Assembly (NCBI GenBank): GCA_951799445.1
Contig: OX637288.1
Location: 30,049,288-30,113,287 of the forward strand
DNA: 64,000 nucleotides
Source of the DNA: Pseudisothecium myosuroides
Taxonomy: Eukaryota > Streptophyta > Bryopsida > Hypnales > Lembophyllaceae
Reading direction: 5' to 3'
Under the pieces are notes generated by a model. It was not told the DNA's origin and made no database searches. It saw nothing but the letters and a program-made list of their open reading frames with translations. Both the position numbers and the translations under genes were made by a program. Positions 1 through 13,300 of the stretch are shown here, piece by piece (positions within the stretch are counted from its first letter, which is position 1; each line of letters starts with the position of its first letter).

Positions 1-151
1 CAAAATTCTCTCACCATTGGATCAATAGATGCATTCTCTTTTTCTACAATTAATAGTGAAATCATCCATTGGACCACTATGGTTGCAACATCCTTTCAGG
101 GTTAATACAAATAGTACCATGCTTTTTTGATGTACAGTAGTATTACTCTAG

Positions 152-343
152 TACAATAAAACCTCTCTAACGCAATAGAGTTGGGTCCACTCTGACACAT
201 TGCATTAGAGAGGTTATTACATTAGGGAGGGTCATGATGTTCGTTTGTGATTCATATTATTAAGCTGGAACCGGCAATCAATTATACTTCCTGACAACAC
301 TTTATTGGTTTAGAGAGTATTGGATTAGGGAGGTTCTACTGTA
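152..343. mobile_element. pogo/Emigrant-like MITE (TA target)
   Basis: The left end reads TACAATAAAACCTCTCTAAC and the right end reads AGGGAGGTTCTACTGTA, so the ends are inverted repeats within flanking TA. The consensus start CAGTARAACCTCT resembles plant Emigrant/pogo-type mariner MITEs. The interior repeats the terminal motif (gcattagagaggttatt and similar). A second family member lies at 62424-62618. There is no coding capacity. The class is assigned from termini only. Confidence 0.6.
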
Positions 344-954
344 AATTAGAGTGACTCTCTCAGCATAAATCTATCTAGTTGGGTGGAGATTGCAATGTAA
401 AAATAAATTCTCCTTTGTTCACTCAAAAATAGAAATGAACCCAAATTTTCAACTGATGAACTGAACTGAATGTTTCAAAAAATGATGCCGTGAATCCCAT
501 GACCATTCATCCATCCACTGAATATTCATCCAGGAAGCTTCTAGAAGAATCTTGGAATATGCCGAAGCCCGACAGCCTCGATCAACGATCTCAAGAATCC
601 AGACGAATTTCAAATATTTTCCACTATTTTCAAAAAGTGGTGCACCTAAATTTAGTTCTAGATGGACTCCCACTGTCCGGGACGGAGTCAAGACAGCTGG
701 CTACTGTCAGATCCAGTCTTATCCTGACACCTGTCCCCCCGACCTGATCCAGCCTGACTCGACTGACAGGTGGAGGTCAGTGTGGAATACCGGCACTCCG
801 CTGAGGAAGGGCGCTCTTAACAGTAAACCGCGGCCGGCGTGGCGGCTCTGCTTCGCTGCACGTGCTGCCCACCCTTCCCCCGCCTTTCCTCACGAGGTCC
901 TTCGTCGCCTTCCCAGAGTCTTCCCCACATAAACGTTGCGTTATACCCAGTCGG

Positions 955-1540
955 ACTTCTTTTTTTCATTTTTTATAAAGTGGCAAAGTGGCGATATAAA
1001 ATGTTATAGTGGTGCTCTAAATTTCAACATTCACTAATGTGCCCTGTGCCGTTGCCACAGCCAAAACAGAAGTAGGAGTAATTTTTTTCTAAGTTTTTAA
1101 TTCATAAAATAACTCAAAAATTCAGAACTTTCCCACTGTAGGTACAAATGCCACAAATCAAAGCCCGTGCACCCCTACTCGTTGAGGGCTTTCCAATGAT
1201 ACCAAGCACGCCACTAGGGGACCCACGGTTCGGGAAATCTCAATGTAACAAAACAAAACATCAAAACAAACAAACAAATGCAAATACAAATACAAAACAA
1301 ACAAACTTAAGGTATGGATCCACATATTGGATAGAAAATATCACATTAGCACATCCAATATCACATCATGTCTATAATTTGGTTTTCATCCACAATCTAG
1401 CAATTTCATCCAAGAATTTTTTCTTAATTCAAAATTTTGTGGTCAAAAACTTCACACTTTGATGCCATTTTGTAGCCCATTTTTTTTTTCAGGTGCAATC
1501 TGGTTCCAGAAAGCCAAAAGAAAAAGCCGTGATACCCAGT
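955..1540. repeat. dispersed repeat, copy 1 (relative at 59565-59870)
   Basis: Two blocks match the repeat at 59565-59870 in the same order: the tataaagtggcaaagtgg/atataaaatgttatag block near 970-1035, and the gatagaaaatatcacattagc block plus the following 200 bases near 1330-1530. In this copy about 260 bases separate the blocks, including an A/C-rich stretch (1245-1310). In the other copy they are adjacent, so this copy probably carries an insertion or the other a deletion. No coding frame is convincing. The unrelated GC-rich stretch at 650-930 just upstream has no supported gene. Confidence 0.5.
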
Positions 1541-2209
1541 CCCCAACACAGACGACAGTCAGTCCTCATCGTTATCGTACCCTGTCCCAAAATTTCTCCG
1601 TTTCCTACGAAACAGAGTTGCAGGCACACACCCAGCCTGTAATCCACACACAACTTGAGCAAAGACTCTGGTGGCTGCTGCCTGGCTGGCTCTCTCCAGA
1701 AGCTTCAGTGCTCTCTTTCCTCGCAAACTCTTTCTCAGTAGCACGTGGTTCATTGTGTGGGGTACTATTGTGTGTTATAGAGTCCCCACTTTCGCATGGG
1801 AAACAGAGCAAGCTTCCTTCTCTTCTTCTTGCTTCAAAAGCTTTCAGTTGGAGGTGGAGTGGCGCAGTGATCAACTGAAAGCGTGTGGAGCAAGGCTGGG
1901 GGCGCAGGACTCGTGACGAAGGCCGGCCATTGGGTGGGTGTGAGTGGGTTATAACATTCTTGTTCTCTGCAAGTGGAATTCATCAGTCAGGATCTATCTA
2001 GAGGGGGTGGAGTGTTGATCCGGTTGTTGGAGCTGGAGCTCAAGGAGGTTCTCTGTCTTTTGTTGTTGGCCATGAAAATTCAACATCAAGTGCCTGGACA
2101 GGGAGAAGGGCGTGAGTGAAGAGAGCTTGCTACTGTTGGCTTGCAGGAGCTTGGAATCGTCGAGAATTCGGTGTTTTTTTCAGTTCCTATGAAAAACACA
2201 TCAAATTCC

Positions 2210-2450
2210 TGGAGCTTGCTTGCATTGAACGAGAGCTTGCTTGGAGGAAGCAGAGTTTGGTAGAAGGAAGCAGAATTCGCTGAGAAGGAAGGAGGGCTTG
2301 CTTGAACTAGAGCTTGCTAGAGGGAAGCAGAGCTTGTTTTGAAGGGAGCAGAGCTTGCTAGAAGGAATCAGAGCTTGCTAGCAAGAATTATTTAGAGCTT
2401 GCTGGAAGGAAGCGTAGCTTGTTTGAAGGGAGCTAGCTAGCAATTGCTAG
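2210..2450 (+). repeat. degenerate minisatellite, AGAGCTTGCT units
   Basis: About nine imperfect units of roughly 20-30 bases are built on agagcttgctagaaggaagc. They vary in spacing and lie immediately 5' of the small ORF at 2508. If that ORF is transcribed, the array would fall in its 5' leader. The unit recurs nowhere else in the window that I can see. Confidence 0.7.
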
Positions 2451-2507
2451 ACAATTTGGCAGGGCTTGGAATTTGCAAGGGTTCGTTGTTTCTCAGCCAC
2501 TTTTCCG

Positions 2508-2864
2508 ATGGAGAGCCCCACTGGAGGCCGGAGTGCGTTCATGGCCACGTTGCCACCTCAGATGATTCGTGTGGAGAAGCCACAGCGGGCGACCACGTGT
2601 GAGACCATTGCAGAGGAGAGCTGTTTGAGCGGGGAGCATGTGGAAAGCTTGGTCACTTTGGTGGAGGTAGCGCCGGCTCCAGTCATTACAGTGAAGAAGC
2701 AAGCGTTTCAAAGCTCCTTGGACACCATTTGGGAAGAGACCATGCATTACATGGCGGAGTATCTGGCGTCGGAGGCGGCTGAAGTCATTTTGCGGCCTGT
2801 GTTGAGATTCAGTTACTTTGAGAAGTGCTCTCAATCACGTAGCTTGGGTGTCACCAATTTTTGA
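2508..2864 (+). CDS. hypothetical protein, 118 aa (orphan ORF)
   Basis: I do not recognise this protein. The ATG at 2508 gives 118 residues; the frame is open from 2466, where an earlier ATG would add 14 residues. Support for real coding is composition: this stretch is clearly richer in G/C than its surroundings, and third codon positions are mostly G or C, unlike the AT-rich flanks. The middle of the protein (about residues 60-105) contains a Trp-Glu-Glu-rich amphipathic segment (DTIWEETMHYMAEYLASEAA) that could be helical. There is no signal peptide or membrane segment. The ORF could be a complete small gene, the first exon of a larger one, or a captured gene fragment in a transposon. The antisense frame at 2493-2834 looks like a shadow. 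Confidence 0.4.
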   Translation: MESPTGGRSAFMATLPPQMIRVEKPQRATTCETIAEESCLSGEHVESLVTLVEVAPAPVITVKKQAFQSSLDTIWEETMHYMAEYLASEAAEVILRPVLRFSYFEKCSQSRSLGVTNF

Positions 2865-4221
2865 CTGGAGCTTTGGAAATCTGTACATTAGAAAATTAAA
2901 AAAAGTCTTAGTACATATATACTTGCCGGCGTCACTTGAGTTTACTTAAGAGTCCAAGGGTTTAGAGTCCGAAGTGAAGAGTGCAGGCTTTGATCCTCTT
3001 TCCTTTGAAAGGCTTGAATTGGTTCCTCAGTGCTTAGCCTTGAATCATCTCGGGTTAGCAAAGAGTAGACTTCATAAGCATGAGGTCCACAAACAAGAAT
3101 GTGAATCTAATTTTTAATGAGATTGATATCATGTACATTCCAAGATGATTTTGATGACTATTTGGATATTTCAGTGTAGGCAATTGTGATGGGTTACCTG
3201 TGGTATCAACGGCAACTGACATTCTGTATTGATTTCAGTATGCCTTCTCCTTTGTGGTCTCTGGAGGGAGTCGATACATTTCATCAGATTAGAGGCTTGC
3301 ATTATAATTGTTTCAGAATTGCTGCACTAAGGTAGTGACACCCACGATCGCCACCTCTATTGCCGAGCAAAGGTTTGAATCTAAATCTCTACACGTCCGT
3401 GTTTCCAAATGAAAGAGGATCTGGTGCATCAAAGAATGGTACTATTTGGATACTGAATGCAACAGTTATGGAGATTTAAGGTTTTATTGATGGCTGACTA
3501 AACAATATCACTTCATTTGTTAAAGTGATTTACTTTCTCATAATCAATATGTACTTGCAGTTTAAGATTTGGAGGTGGATAATTTGAGTCATTTGTGATA
3601 TTGGGTGTCCTTACCTTAACAAACTCACTTGAAATGAATCCGACTGTTGTTGGAAGAAACTTTAGGCAGCAAGCTTTGTTAGCTGTGATATATATCTGAC
3701 TTGAAGTGACAGATTTCAGCCATGCCTTGTGATTCTGATGGAGCAATATATGCAAACGTTTTTCTACGGTGAGCAGCACAGGAGCTTCTTAAACGCTGCA
3801 TACGCTTTCTTCTTCCTCACCTGCATCCAGATTAGCACAAATTTCATTACACTGTCAATCACTTGTTGATGCTACTGTTTTAAGGAAACTTCACATAATA
3901 CAGCCTTCAAGATGCTGAGCATCATGTTTGTCCTACTTTCTATCAGTTCAGTAGGTCATCTGTATGCACGTGTGATTGTAGAGATTACAATTCTGGCAGT
4001 GACGTTCATATTTTTTGAAGTGGCAATTTAATGTCACCTGCCACTTTGGTAAGTGATAACTTAGTGTAATGCCTACATAACAAGACCTGCTCACTAGGTG
4101 GTTGCAATAACCCCTCACGGATGGAGGGTGTTTTGGAAGAGGGAAAGTCCAAAACTGCCAATTTTCAATGCATTGTTGAGAATCCTAAATTAAAATTTAG
4201 AAAAAAAATTCCAACCATACA
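2865..4221. other. intergenic, no supported gene
   Basis: This is AT-rich DNA following the small ORF. It could be 3' UTR or downstream introns of that ORF, but I see no convincing exon. The reverse-strand frame at 3513-3779 has no recognisable content. Confidence 0.5.
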
Positions 4222-4399
4222 CATTAGAGAAAATTTGGTCTCTCTACATGGACGTTTGACTATGAACTAGCAGTCAAATGGTTTTGAATAAAAAATAATA
4301 TAAAAATCCAAAAATCCAAAAGAATAAATTTATTCAAGGGTGTTTGATTGTTGGTCCAGATTCAAATGGCCGTATAGAGAGACCAAATTTTCTCTAGTG
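4222..4399. mobile_element. CATTAGAG-family foldback MITE, short copy
   Basis: The element starts CATTAGAGAAAATTTGGTCT and ends AGACCAAATTTTCTCTAGTG, a near-perfect inverted repeat that continues inward with similarity for about 30 bases. At 178 bp it is the shortest of five family members (30298, 35163, 53217, 60221). It has no coding capacity, and no clear target duplication is visible. Confidence 0.7.
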
Positions 4400-5581
4400 A
4401 AAGTGTATTAAACAAGTAAGGAAATGTGTGGAAAAAATTTCAGCCCATTTGAGTGCACGGATTGGAAGATCATTATAAGAAAATTGAAGCTTCTAGAAGG
4501 TCCCAAATCTGGATCAACAATAATGTCACTGTTGCAAAAAAAAACCCAAAAAAAACCCGAGAAAGGATAGTCCTACTTCATTGAATTTTAGCCAACAGGA
4601 ACTGCAATTATTAAATTAAAAAAAAATTATTTATTTTTTAAGAAAAATAAAATAAAATTCAGCAGGTGATGTCACTGCTGGTCCAATTTTGCAACCCCCT
4701 TCAAACCCCATTTTTCTTGTAGTGTATAACATTTGAAGTGAGAAAAACAACTTTTTTCCATCCTTGTGAAATGGGGTTAGTAGACTTTAAGTCCTCTTGG
4801 AATGAAATTTTTGCTCTACACAAAAATGAGGATTTTCACCATTCATAAGTATATGATATTAGGTTCACTTAGGAAGAATTTCAAAAGCAAATATGGAATC
4901 TAGTTAAGTGAGTTGGCAATACATTGGTCATTTTTTTTGATGATTTCTTGTGCAATGAGGAAATTTTTTATTTGAAATCCAATTTGTGAAAAGTTAAAGA
5001 CAAACATTTTGAATGTGTAGGAAAAATTTCGCGAACTTTGACTTCACAAATTGCAAAATAATAGGGCTTGAAGTTAAAAGAATTTTTTTTTTTTTTTAAA
5101 ACCACTCCGACAGAGCTAAGTTTGACTCCTCTTAGAATGTGAATTGAGAACTATTTTTTTTTGTTTTTTGGACAATTTCATGCCATATTTTATTAGTTAC
5201 ATACATGCCAAATTGCAAAAGTCAATGAGGATTTTAGCAAAAGATGCCCAAATTGCCTAGGCTACCTAAAAAATTTATGTTAGTATAACATTTGATTCAG
5301 GCAACTAGTTGAATAAAATAATAATATTCCCACTGAGGGGTTACATGTTCACATCTTTTGTCAAAATTTTGTAAACATCCAACCAAAATTGACTTTGTAG
5401 GAATTTTCAATTGTCCTTTCAACGGATTGATCTTTGGGGGTTAACCCTAAAAAAGTCTGGGGAACCATATATATAGTGTTATATTTGATTTCTAGAATAC
5501 AAATTGTTTTCCAAAATTTGACAATACATACACCAATGGATTAATAATTTAGCAATTTGCATCTTTCATTTGGATGTCATT
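4400..5581. other. intergenic AT-rich DNA with a lone TTAA-element end
   Basis: No gene is seen. At 5436-5450 the sequence gggggTTAAccctaaa looks like two piggyBac-like termini sharing one TTAA, but complete partners could not be traced, so the area probably holds eroded elements. Confidence 0.4.
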
Positions 5582-6229
5582 TTCACCCCTAAATGCCCAA
5601 GGAGATTTTTGACCTCTTTGGAGTTTGCTCTAAATTAAACAAGTTGTCAAAGTTTTAATGCGTTTCATCATTTTTTTGGATTAGCAATTGTACAAATCTA
5701 AATTAGACATGTTATAGATTACATTAAAAAAGAAAACACAACAATATTACTTATGGTTTGAAACATTATTATGTTTGACCATGAGGGTTTTAAGACTATA
5801 AACGTGATTTGAAGCCTATCAATCTTCTCTATACATGTCAAATCTAAATTTGAGGCTATGAAAAAATATGAAGACATAACATACATAACCGCAATCAATT
5901 CATGACTTTTCAGAATCTACTCTATAATTTTTTTAAACAAATTCTAATAAGTTTTTTTTTACCAAGATCCAATGCATTGAGGCTCATTTCTAAGAGCCTT
6001 CAACACTAAAAAATCAAGATTTGCAATGAAAATCCTTACATAAAATCTTAAATAAAAAAATCATAAACAATTTTTTTTCAAAACCAAATTGTTATTGATG
6101 CTATAATAGACTTTGAAAGGTATTCCATTAAAATAAGATAATATTAAAAATAACACTTAAATAAGATTCCATTTAACTTCAAAGTTTTGTCAACACCAAA
6201 ATATGGTGCCTTGGGCATTTAGGAGTTAA
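5582..6229. mobile_element. piggyBac-like MITE, 650-bp class, copy 1
   Basis: The left terminus is TTCA followed by CCCCTAAATGCCCAAGG. The right terminus is CCTTGGGCATTTAGGAG followed by TTAA. This is an inverted repeat of about 17 bases bounded by the tetranucleotide TTAA (one base decayed on the left). The interior aligns along its length and in the same orientation with 41452-42105, for example at the shared tagacatgttag/aagaaaacacaac/tgtttgaccatgagggt blocks. There is no transposase. TTAA targets plus CCC termini are the hallmark of the piggyBac superfamily; the assignment rests on ends only. Confidence 0.7.
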
Positions 6230-7365
6230 CATCTATTAAACCTTACTATGCTCAACACCATAGATATAGAATATGTAACCATTTTGTAACTTCTACGACA
6301 TGTAGGAGGTGCAATAATGATCCAAATTAGAAGTATCATATGTCATTGGATTAAGCTCAACATGAATACAAAACTTGGTCACTGTTGTATACCCCAATTC
6401 ATACACCTTTTATGTTAAATAATCAAAAACCACCATATGGATTTGGAATAGGGCTTTCCAAACCTTCAAAGGTTAAGGTAGGCAATATGGTGCTACAATT
6501 AGCACTTTCCCTGCATAATAGTTTGAAACCCCCTTTTTATTCCCACACATACGCAAATGTAAGAAGGCTAAGAGAGTAAGAGCATATATTATATTTTTTT
6601 ACCAATGTTGAAATTGTTAGGAATTTTTAAAAGTGCCCCACTACATCACCCCAAAGTCAGTAAAAAGTGCATCCATAATGCTCATCACTCATCTATTATA
6701 GCCACAATTAGGTGAATTACAATTACAATTAAAACAATTAGGTCAATCCATTTGAGCTCAATTCACCTAATTGGCCAAAAACATGACCACAATAGAAACA
6801 TGACTTCAACAGGGTCTTCTACCGGAGACGTAATCACAGATGCTCCATCAGAAACAGGGTTTGAAAACAGTAGAATGTACCGTAGCTACAAGCGACTGCA
6901 AATCTCCGAATAGGGTATGTTATTAAAAACAGAGAGCCAACAGGCAATGCCTGCTTATTGGTAACTTCAGCACAAACTGCTTGCAGATTCACCATTTGCA
7001 GCAGTGCTGTTATCAGTGCCAAAAATTTCAACATCTGTGAAAGACGGCATACAGTTTTCGAGTGTCTGCAAGACCCATGGCTTGCAGACGCAAAGCTCAG
7101 AGCCTTGAGACGGGGTTGAGAAACAAGCTGAGGTAACTCCATACTCCATCTAAATCAATGGGCGTGATGAGCTTGGCAAATACTCAAAACGACCAAAAGA
7201 AGATCTCTAAGAACAGCCATTCCCTCTGCAACTGCAACTGAATCATAAAGCTCTACGAGGGCGGACTCATGGGGGAAATCCTCAATCAATGGGGGAACCT
7301 AGAAAGCTCACAAGGCTTCTGAAAAAGCCATGGGCCAGATTGAAAAGGAGGATTAATGTTTACAC
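6230..7365. other. 3' flank of the RabGAP gene
   Basis: This stretch holds no independent gene that I can support. Reverse-strand frames at 6834-7149 have mixed composition and could be 3' UTR or an extra terminal exon of the RabGAP gene. They show no recognisable domain. Confidence 0.4.
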
Positions 7366-10300
7366 CTATAAGGACCATGGTTGCCTGACAAGTGATCTTC
7401 TCTCCAACACGACACGCTTGGAGGACTGAAACATGACACACAGTAATGTAGGCCATCATTAGCACCCTGAGCCTCATTAGCTTGAAATTAATTTCATGAA
7501 CGCCTAGCTGGTATGCAAGCTAGAGGATTAATGCTTAAGTCTATCCTCCAGTTAAGTACTTGAGAAAAGTCACTGCTAGGAGAAACACAATTGCTTGACA
7601 ATCAGAAGATCAGGTACAAGGCATATTTTCTTACCTGACTTCGATACTGTTTACGCAATTTGACAGCATTATTCACGCAGCTGTGAACTTTGAACTCCAT
7701 TTCCATGTTATTGAAAATCTGCAACCACGAATTCAACACAGTTATCACCAGAAGGAAATAAAAATACTCGAGCTTGCTGATGCACTATGAGGTGACCCGA
7801 CTAAAGTATCAAGGCTACTTCCTAAGAAACCCGAACTTATTGCAGTTCGGCTGTGATGAAGACAGAACATGACCCAGTGGAAGAGGGTCGACTTCCCAAT
7901 CCAAGGATTTTCTGGTAAATTCTTTAACACCTATGTGCCAAAATCGTCAAAAGTTGTCACTTCCGAAATGAAAGACGGTACATCATTTTAAAAGCTTCAA
8001 GTAAAGAAATGTGCCAATAGAAAGAAGGAATCATACAAACAATTTTACACAATAGAAAGTGTCATTTGAAAATGACTATAATCAACTGTCAGCCTCTAAA
8101 AAGGATATTCTAATTCTCTTTTTAACTAGGGCCCTCAGGGGTTAACCACATCTATTGAGAAAGTCAAGGAAATCAGACATGGATTAATGTTTGGGAGTCA
8201 ACTGTTGAGAAATAGACAGGGGGTATACAGTAGAGATAGAGAAAGAAATGAGGTCTAGATTTGCTGCAAACTTCACGAGCACTGACCTTGATAGCATCAT
8301 CCATGGATTGCAGCTTCTCCAAGAGCATGGTGCGATTCTGCTCAATAATTGCAGCGACGCAGAAAACAGATATGTCCTGGTCACCATCAGGACTCGACAG
8401 ACCTACATTGGTGGAATGCAAGCGGCTTCGGGGAAACTGCCAGAGCTTTCCAGGTCTCAAGCCACAAAAGGATCGTCTTTTTGCAAGAGTTCTGCATCGC
8501 AGTGTGTCAAAGCTGGGTAACTCAGACGTGTTGTGGAGCCTCTCTGGACTCGTGGGAGGTGTGGATGCTGGCTCCGGAGAAGGAGCCCTGCACACTTCCT
8601 CCTCAAGGGGAAACACTCTTGCAGGGGAACTAAAGTTGGGGAGGCGTAACGCTTCTAAGCAATGATACTCAAATGACCATGCTGTTGCTTGATGGAAATC
8701 AGCTGCCCACATCATCTGTTTAGACAACCAAACAAGCGCCGGTTAATTTTGTGCCCAAATTTACCGACTGCTGTATCCCCCAAAATGACATAATCCATTA
8801 TACCTGCAAGCAATTTTTGGTTTTAACCCCAAAAGGACCAAAAATTCATGGTTGTAACATGAGAAATTTAGCTGATCATGTGTGAAGAATATAACTCAGA
8901 TGCGACCAAATTTCATCAGAATCCATAAAGAACATTGCATGTATTGGTCGAAAATCTAAATAAAATTGAACCAAGGAAGGTCCCACACACACATGAGGCC
9001 CAAGTAGGGTCCCTTGGTCCTTTCGGCGTTAATCCAGCATCTTTCTCTCTAGGGTCTTCAAGACACGTTTGCAATTGTACGACATACTAACTTCTTTCAA
9101 GGAGTAGAGAGTTTGCGATGATGATGACATAACCAACTAGGTGTTTCAACCATCAAAGGCCCTGATTTGAAAATCAAACAATTTGAAATTGTTTGCGTAT
9201 TAGCTCCCACTGCTTCTAGTTCCATATGTTGTTCTGATGTATATGCAAGTGTATCAACACAGAGATGACTCTGCATTGAAGATTTGATATATGATATAGG
9301 GAATGATCCAAACCTCCCACATATACAGGGCTTCAGGAAATGAGAGCTCTCGACGAAAGTGTACAAGCAGCATACGAAATGCGAAGAGGAAGTTGTCAGC
9401 TCCCACTAGAACAAGATGCTTTAGCAAGTCTGCGTCCATAACGTCCAAAATCTTGGGCATCGCCTCCAACTGCTTCATGACCCTCACTGGCCCCTCCATT
9501 TGAAAATTATCCCTCTGCAAAAATAAAGCAAGCATTAGGATGCAATGTCTTCTCATATCGGCAGAAGAGCCCTGAATCACAACACAAAGGATATCAACAG
9601 CAACAAACAATTTATCGGGCTACTTAGATAATTCAATCAAGAGGCCTTTAGAACTATCCATTGGTAGGAGTGCAGGACGTTTTACATTTCAAGGTTGGTT
9701 CGGCAATTTGAACATATAAGCAAGGATTCGTGAGAGTACCAAAACAGCTTGGGAAAGGGAAGTAGGCAAGATCCGTACCACTCGTTTCAGGAGGCTTTCA
9801 AAGCACCAGAACGCATCGGCGTCCATGTCAAACAACACTATGAACGGTGACAGTAAATCACTCATGCCTGCAATCACCGCTCAATTCGGATCCCATTAGA
9901 TGGACCAGGAAACACATGTATATCTCGAAACAAGCCCTCGTAATCTTCCGCTAAACCAAGAAAGTCAGAAAAACACAGCTTCAATTCTCTCTATAATTTT
10001 CCCTTCTCACCGAGAATATAGGAATGGAGGTTGTCTAACCCCTAAATGCCCATGCTAAAACTAGAGAGTCCACTATAGATGGTATTAGTTAATAAAAGTA
10101 ACTTTCAAAACACTCTTCTACCGTTCAGAAATGTAGAATATGATTTCTTCTACTGGTATGTTCTTACATGCTTGAAGATTCCTAAATGATATACTTCTTC
10201 TATAGATAGGGAGATGCCATTTTTCGGGGTTATGACGATAAACAGTTGGTTCCAAGTTGATGGATTGGAATCGTACCTTGGCAGTATCCAGTGGCAGGAT

Positions 10301-13300
10301 CAACCCAAGCATAGACAGCCAAAATGTCTGACATCCGGGCCGAATTCTTTCCCTCGTTGTAAAACTCTAGATGCTTGTCTGTTCGAACCACGTCAACGAC
10401 TGCAACCACAATCACAATAAGCCCATCAGGTTGGAAGCAGAAACGCTGCAGGTCCATTCTACAAGTCAAAAACATTTCGTATTCATATCCATTCCTCACC
10501 TTCCAACTCTTGAAATGACAACAGATTGAATTCAAAAATAAACCTAGCTACTTATAAATGCTACAGAGCCATGGAAGTTCTTAGGATATATAAATGTTTC
10601 AGGGCATAGAAGTTCCAGGAAATATAAATACATTGAGCTATGCTTTACCTGCATGTGCTCTATCTATGTACTTACCAATTCTGTGGAGCGTCCACAACCA
10701 GTCTGTAACCCTCGCCGCATCGCCAGACAATCGAGGGCCCGGAATAGAGTCAAGATCTACTGATTTCATGAAATTCGAATCCTCTTTCGCTGGAACGCTT
10801 CTCTCTTCTTCTTTCTGCCCTACTACATCCATATCCGTCAGAGTGGAATCTTCCACATTGCAAGATACCTCCCTGGTAGCATCCTTTTGTAAGGAATCTA
10901 CACTTTGTGCTGATTTCTGATCGTCTTCTATTGAAGTCCGCTTCTTGACGAGCCCTGCTCCCGGCTTCTGCAGTTGGGTGGTTTCCAAAGAATCCACCTC
11001 CCCTGGTAGAGGCTCTTGAAGACTGAGCTCATCAGAGCTTGAGGTTCCCTCCTGTACATCTCCCGCAGTTCTCTCCCATGTCGACAACTTTCGGACGACT
11101 AAGTTTAAATTTTCACTGTCATTAAGACTTTCTTCAAAAGTATCATCGCCAGCTTCACGAGGAGTCACTGCTGTCCCATTGCTTCTGGATTGCTCTTTGA
11201 CAGGGGATGTCTCTACAACTGGCTCATCTTCTTCTTTTCTTGTATTGTCGTTGAAAGCGACACGAACATCCATCAACTTGGAACCAACTGTGTATGCCAG
11301 AGATCCTGTTCCAACGCTGGAATGCATCTTTCGGCATTGCTCAAGTAGCTCATTGTAACGCTCCCTGAAAACTCTCCATATGTTACTAAGCAATCTCGTT
11401 ATTTCTGAACATTACTGAACCGATCTAGGCAATGAAACGCTCTCTTGCAATGCAGTGCATGATTAACATAGAAAACTCCACATTGCAGTTAGGTGTGTTC
11501 GAACCTGCGAGCCTGACGAACTAGCTCCCGGTAAGCCAAAGTAGTCCCCAATTCATAGCAGCCCAGCAAAAACTCCCAAACTTCGGCTCTGATGGAATGA
11601 TCCACACCCTGATGTAGGTTACCAGCATGTCAAATCAATAGCATTTACCATTTAGCATGTTAGAGAAGGCTCTGACATCCTTCTTTCGATTCAGCAACTG
11701 AATCACAAGCAAAAAATATGCAGGATACTGATAATTTAATCCAGAGCAGACCGCATGGCCAAAAAAGTGGCCATTATTGGAGGTGAAATAAATCATTCAG
11801 CAAGCTTCAGCAAGGTAATGAAATGTAATCAAAAGAAAGAAGAAACCATGCCCTACATTCTTGCAAGATTTATTTATTTATTTATTTTTGACACAAATGA
11901 AACGGAATTTCATTGCAAAAGACAATAATACACAAGGATTCTTGCAAGATTGCCAGCCACAAGGATTCTTGCAAGATTTGAAAACTTTATTAAAAGTTAA
12001 GTAAAGTCAACTATTAGCTTGTAAAGTGGAATTTCTATTATTAGTTTGCTCACTTAGGGATTAAAGTCAACTCTCGACATTGAAGTCCACCAGACCATTT
12101 TTAGCAGACAGCCTCCACCCGACGGATTCAATCTACGGTACAAAAATAGCAATGCGAAGGACTCACCCCTTTCCTGATAATATTAAGGAGTTTATGAAAT
12201 CCAACAGGCCTGCCTTCAAGGTCAAATGCCGCCTTCCACTTCTCTGGTCTCAACCTTTGAGATTTCTGCACCCAAAATCTCATGGCCTTGTCAGTAAAAA
12301 TCAAATTGACAAACAACACTGCAACAATGTTGAGTTCCAATCATTAATGTCGCGTTTCTGTTCCAAATAAGCCAGGAAAGATCTCTGCTCAGAGTACATC
12401 CTCTACGGAGAGAATGTATCAGAGATGCACATTTCAGGGGGTAGTGACCTGAGCAGCACTGGTCCCAAAATGTGTGAAGTCAGAAGCAACAGCTTAACAA
12501 GCAGGCATCGAACTCGGATGCAAGTAAAACCCCAACGATTGAATCAATCAAAACATGTCTCAATGCAACTGCAGTAACAGAGTATTACAAATATAAACAT
12601 TTTTTAATTATAAATTTAGTCATGGCGGTAGGCCAAATACTTTGAAGAGGATGAAAGTGCTGCTCAGAGTACATGCTCTACAATGAGAATGTATCAAAAA
12701 TGTACATTTCAGGGGGTACTGACCCTGAGCAGCACCCGTCCCAAAATCAGAAGCAACAGCTTGCTAAGCAGGCAACCAATCTCGCAACTCGGATGCAAGA
12801 AAATCCCCAGCAATTGAACCAACAATAACTTGTTTCATCTCAACTGCAGTAACAGAGTGTTACAAATATACATTTATTAATGATAAATTTAGTAACGGCG
12901 GCGAACTACATTCTTTGAAGAGAATGAAAGTGCAGCTCAGAGTGCATGCTTTACCAAGAGATTGCACCAGGTATCTACATCTCAGGGGGTAGTGACCCTG
13001 AGCAGCACTCGTCCCAAAACGCGTAAACTCAGAAACAACTACCTGCTAAGTACGCATCGAATCTCACAACGCGGATGCAAGCAAACCCCCAGCAATTGAA
13101 CCAACAAAAACAAGTTTTATCTCAACTGTAGAAACAGAGTGTTACAAATATAAGTATTTTTTAATATAAATTTAGTAAGTCAAATTCTTATTAGAGAATG
13201 AAAGCAAAGAGACCCACCTTGGGACGTCGGCTGGGAGGAATGAATAGCAAGGACTTGGGGACGCGAGGAGGAAGCTGCGCGTCCCCATGTTGCTGTTGTT

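Noticed and set aside
8248..8665. Plus-strand frames of 90-134 codons
   Set aside because: They lie antisense to the 143-codon RabGAP exon 8287-8715, which is in phase with its neighbours.
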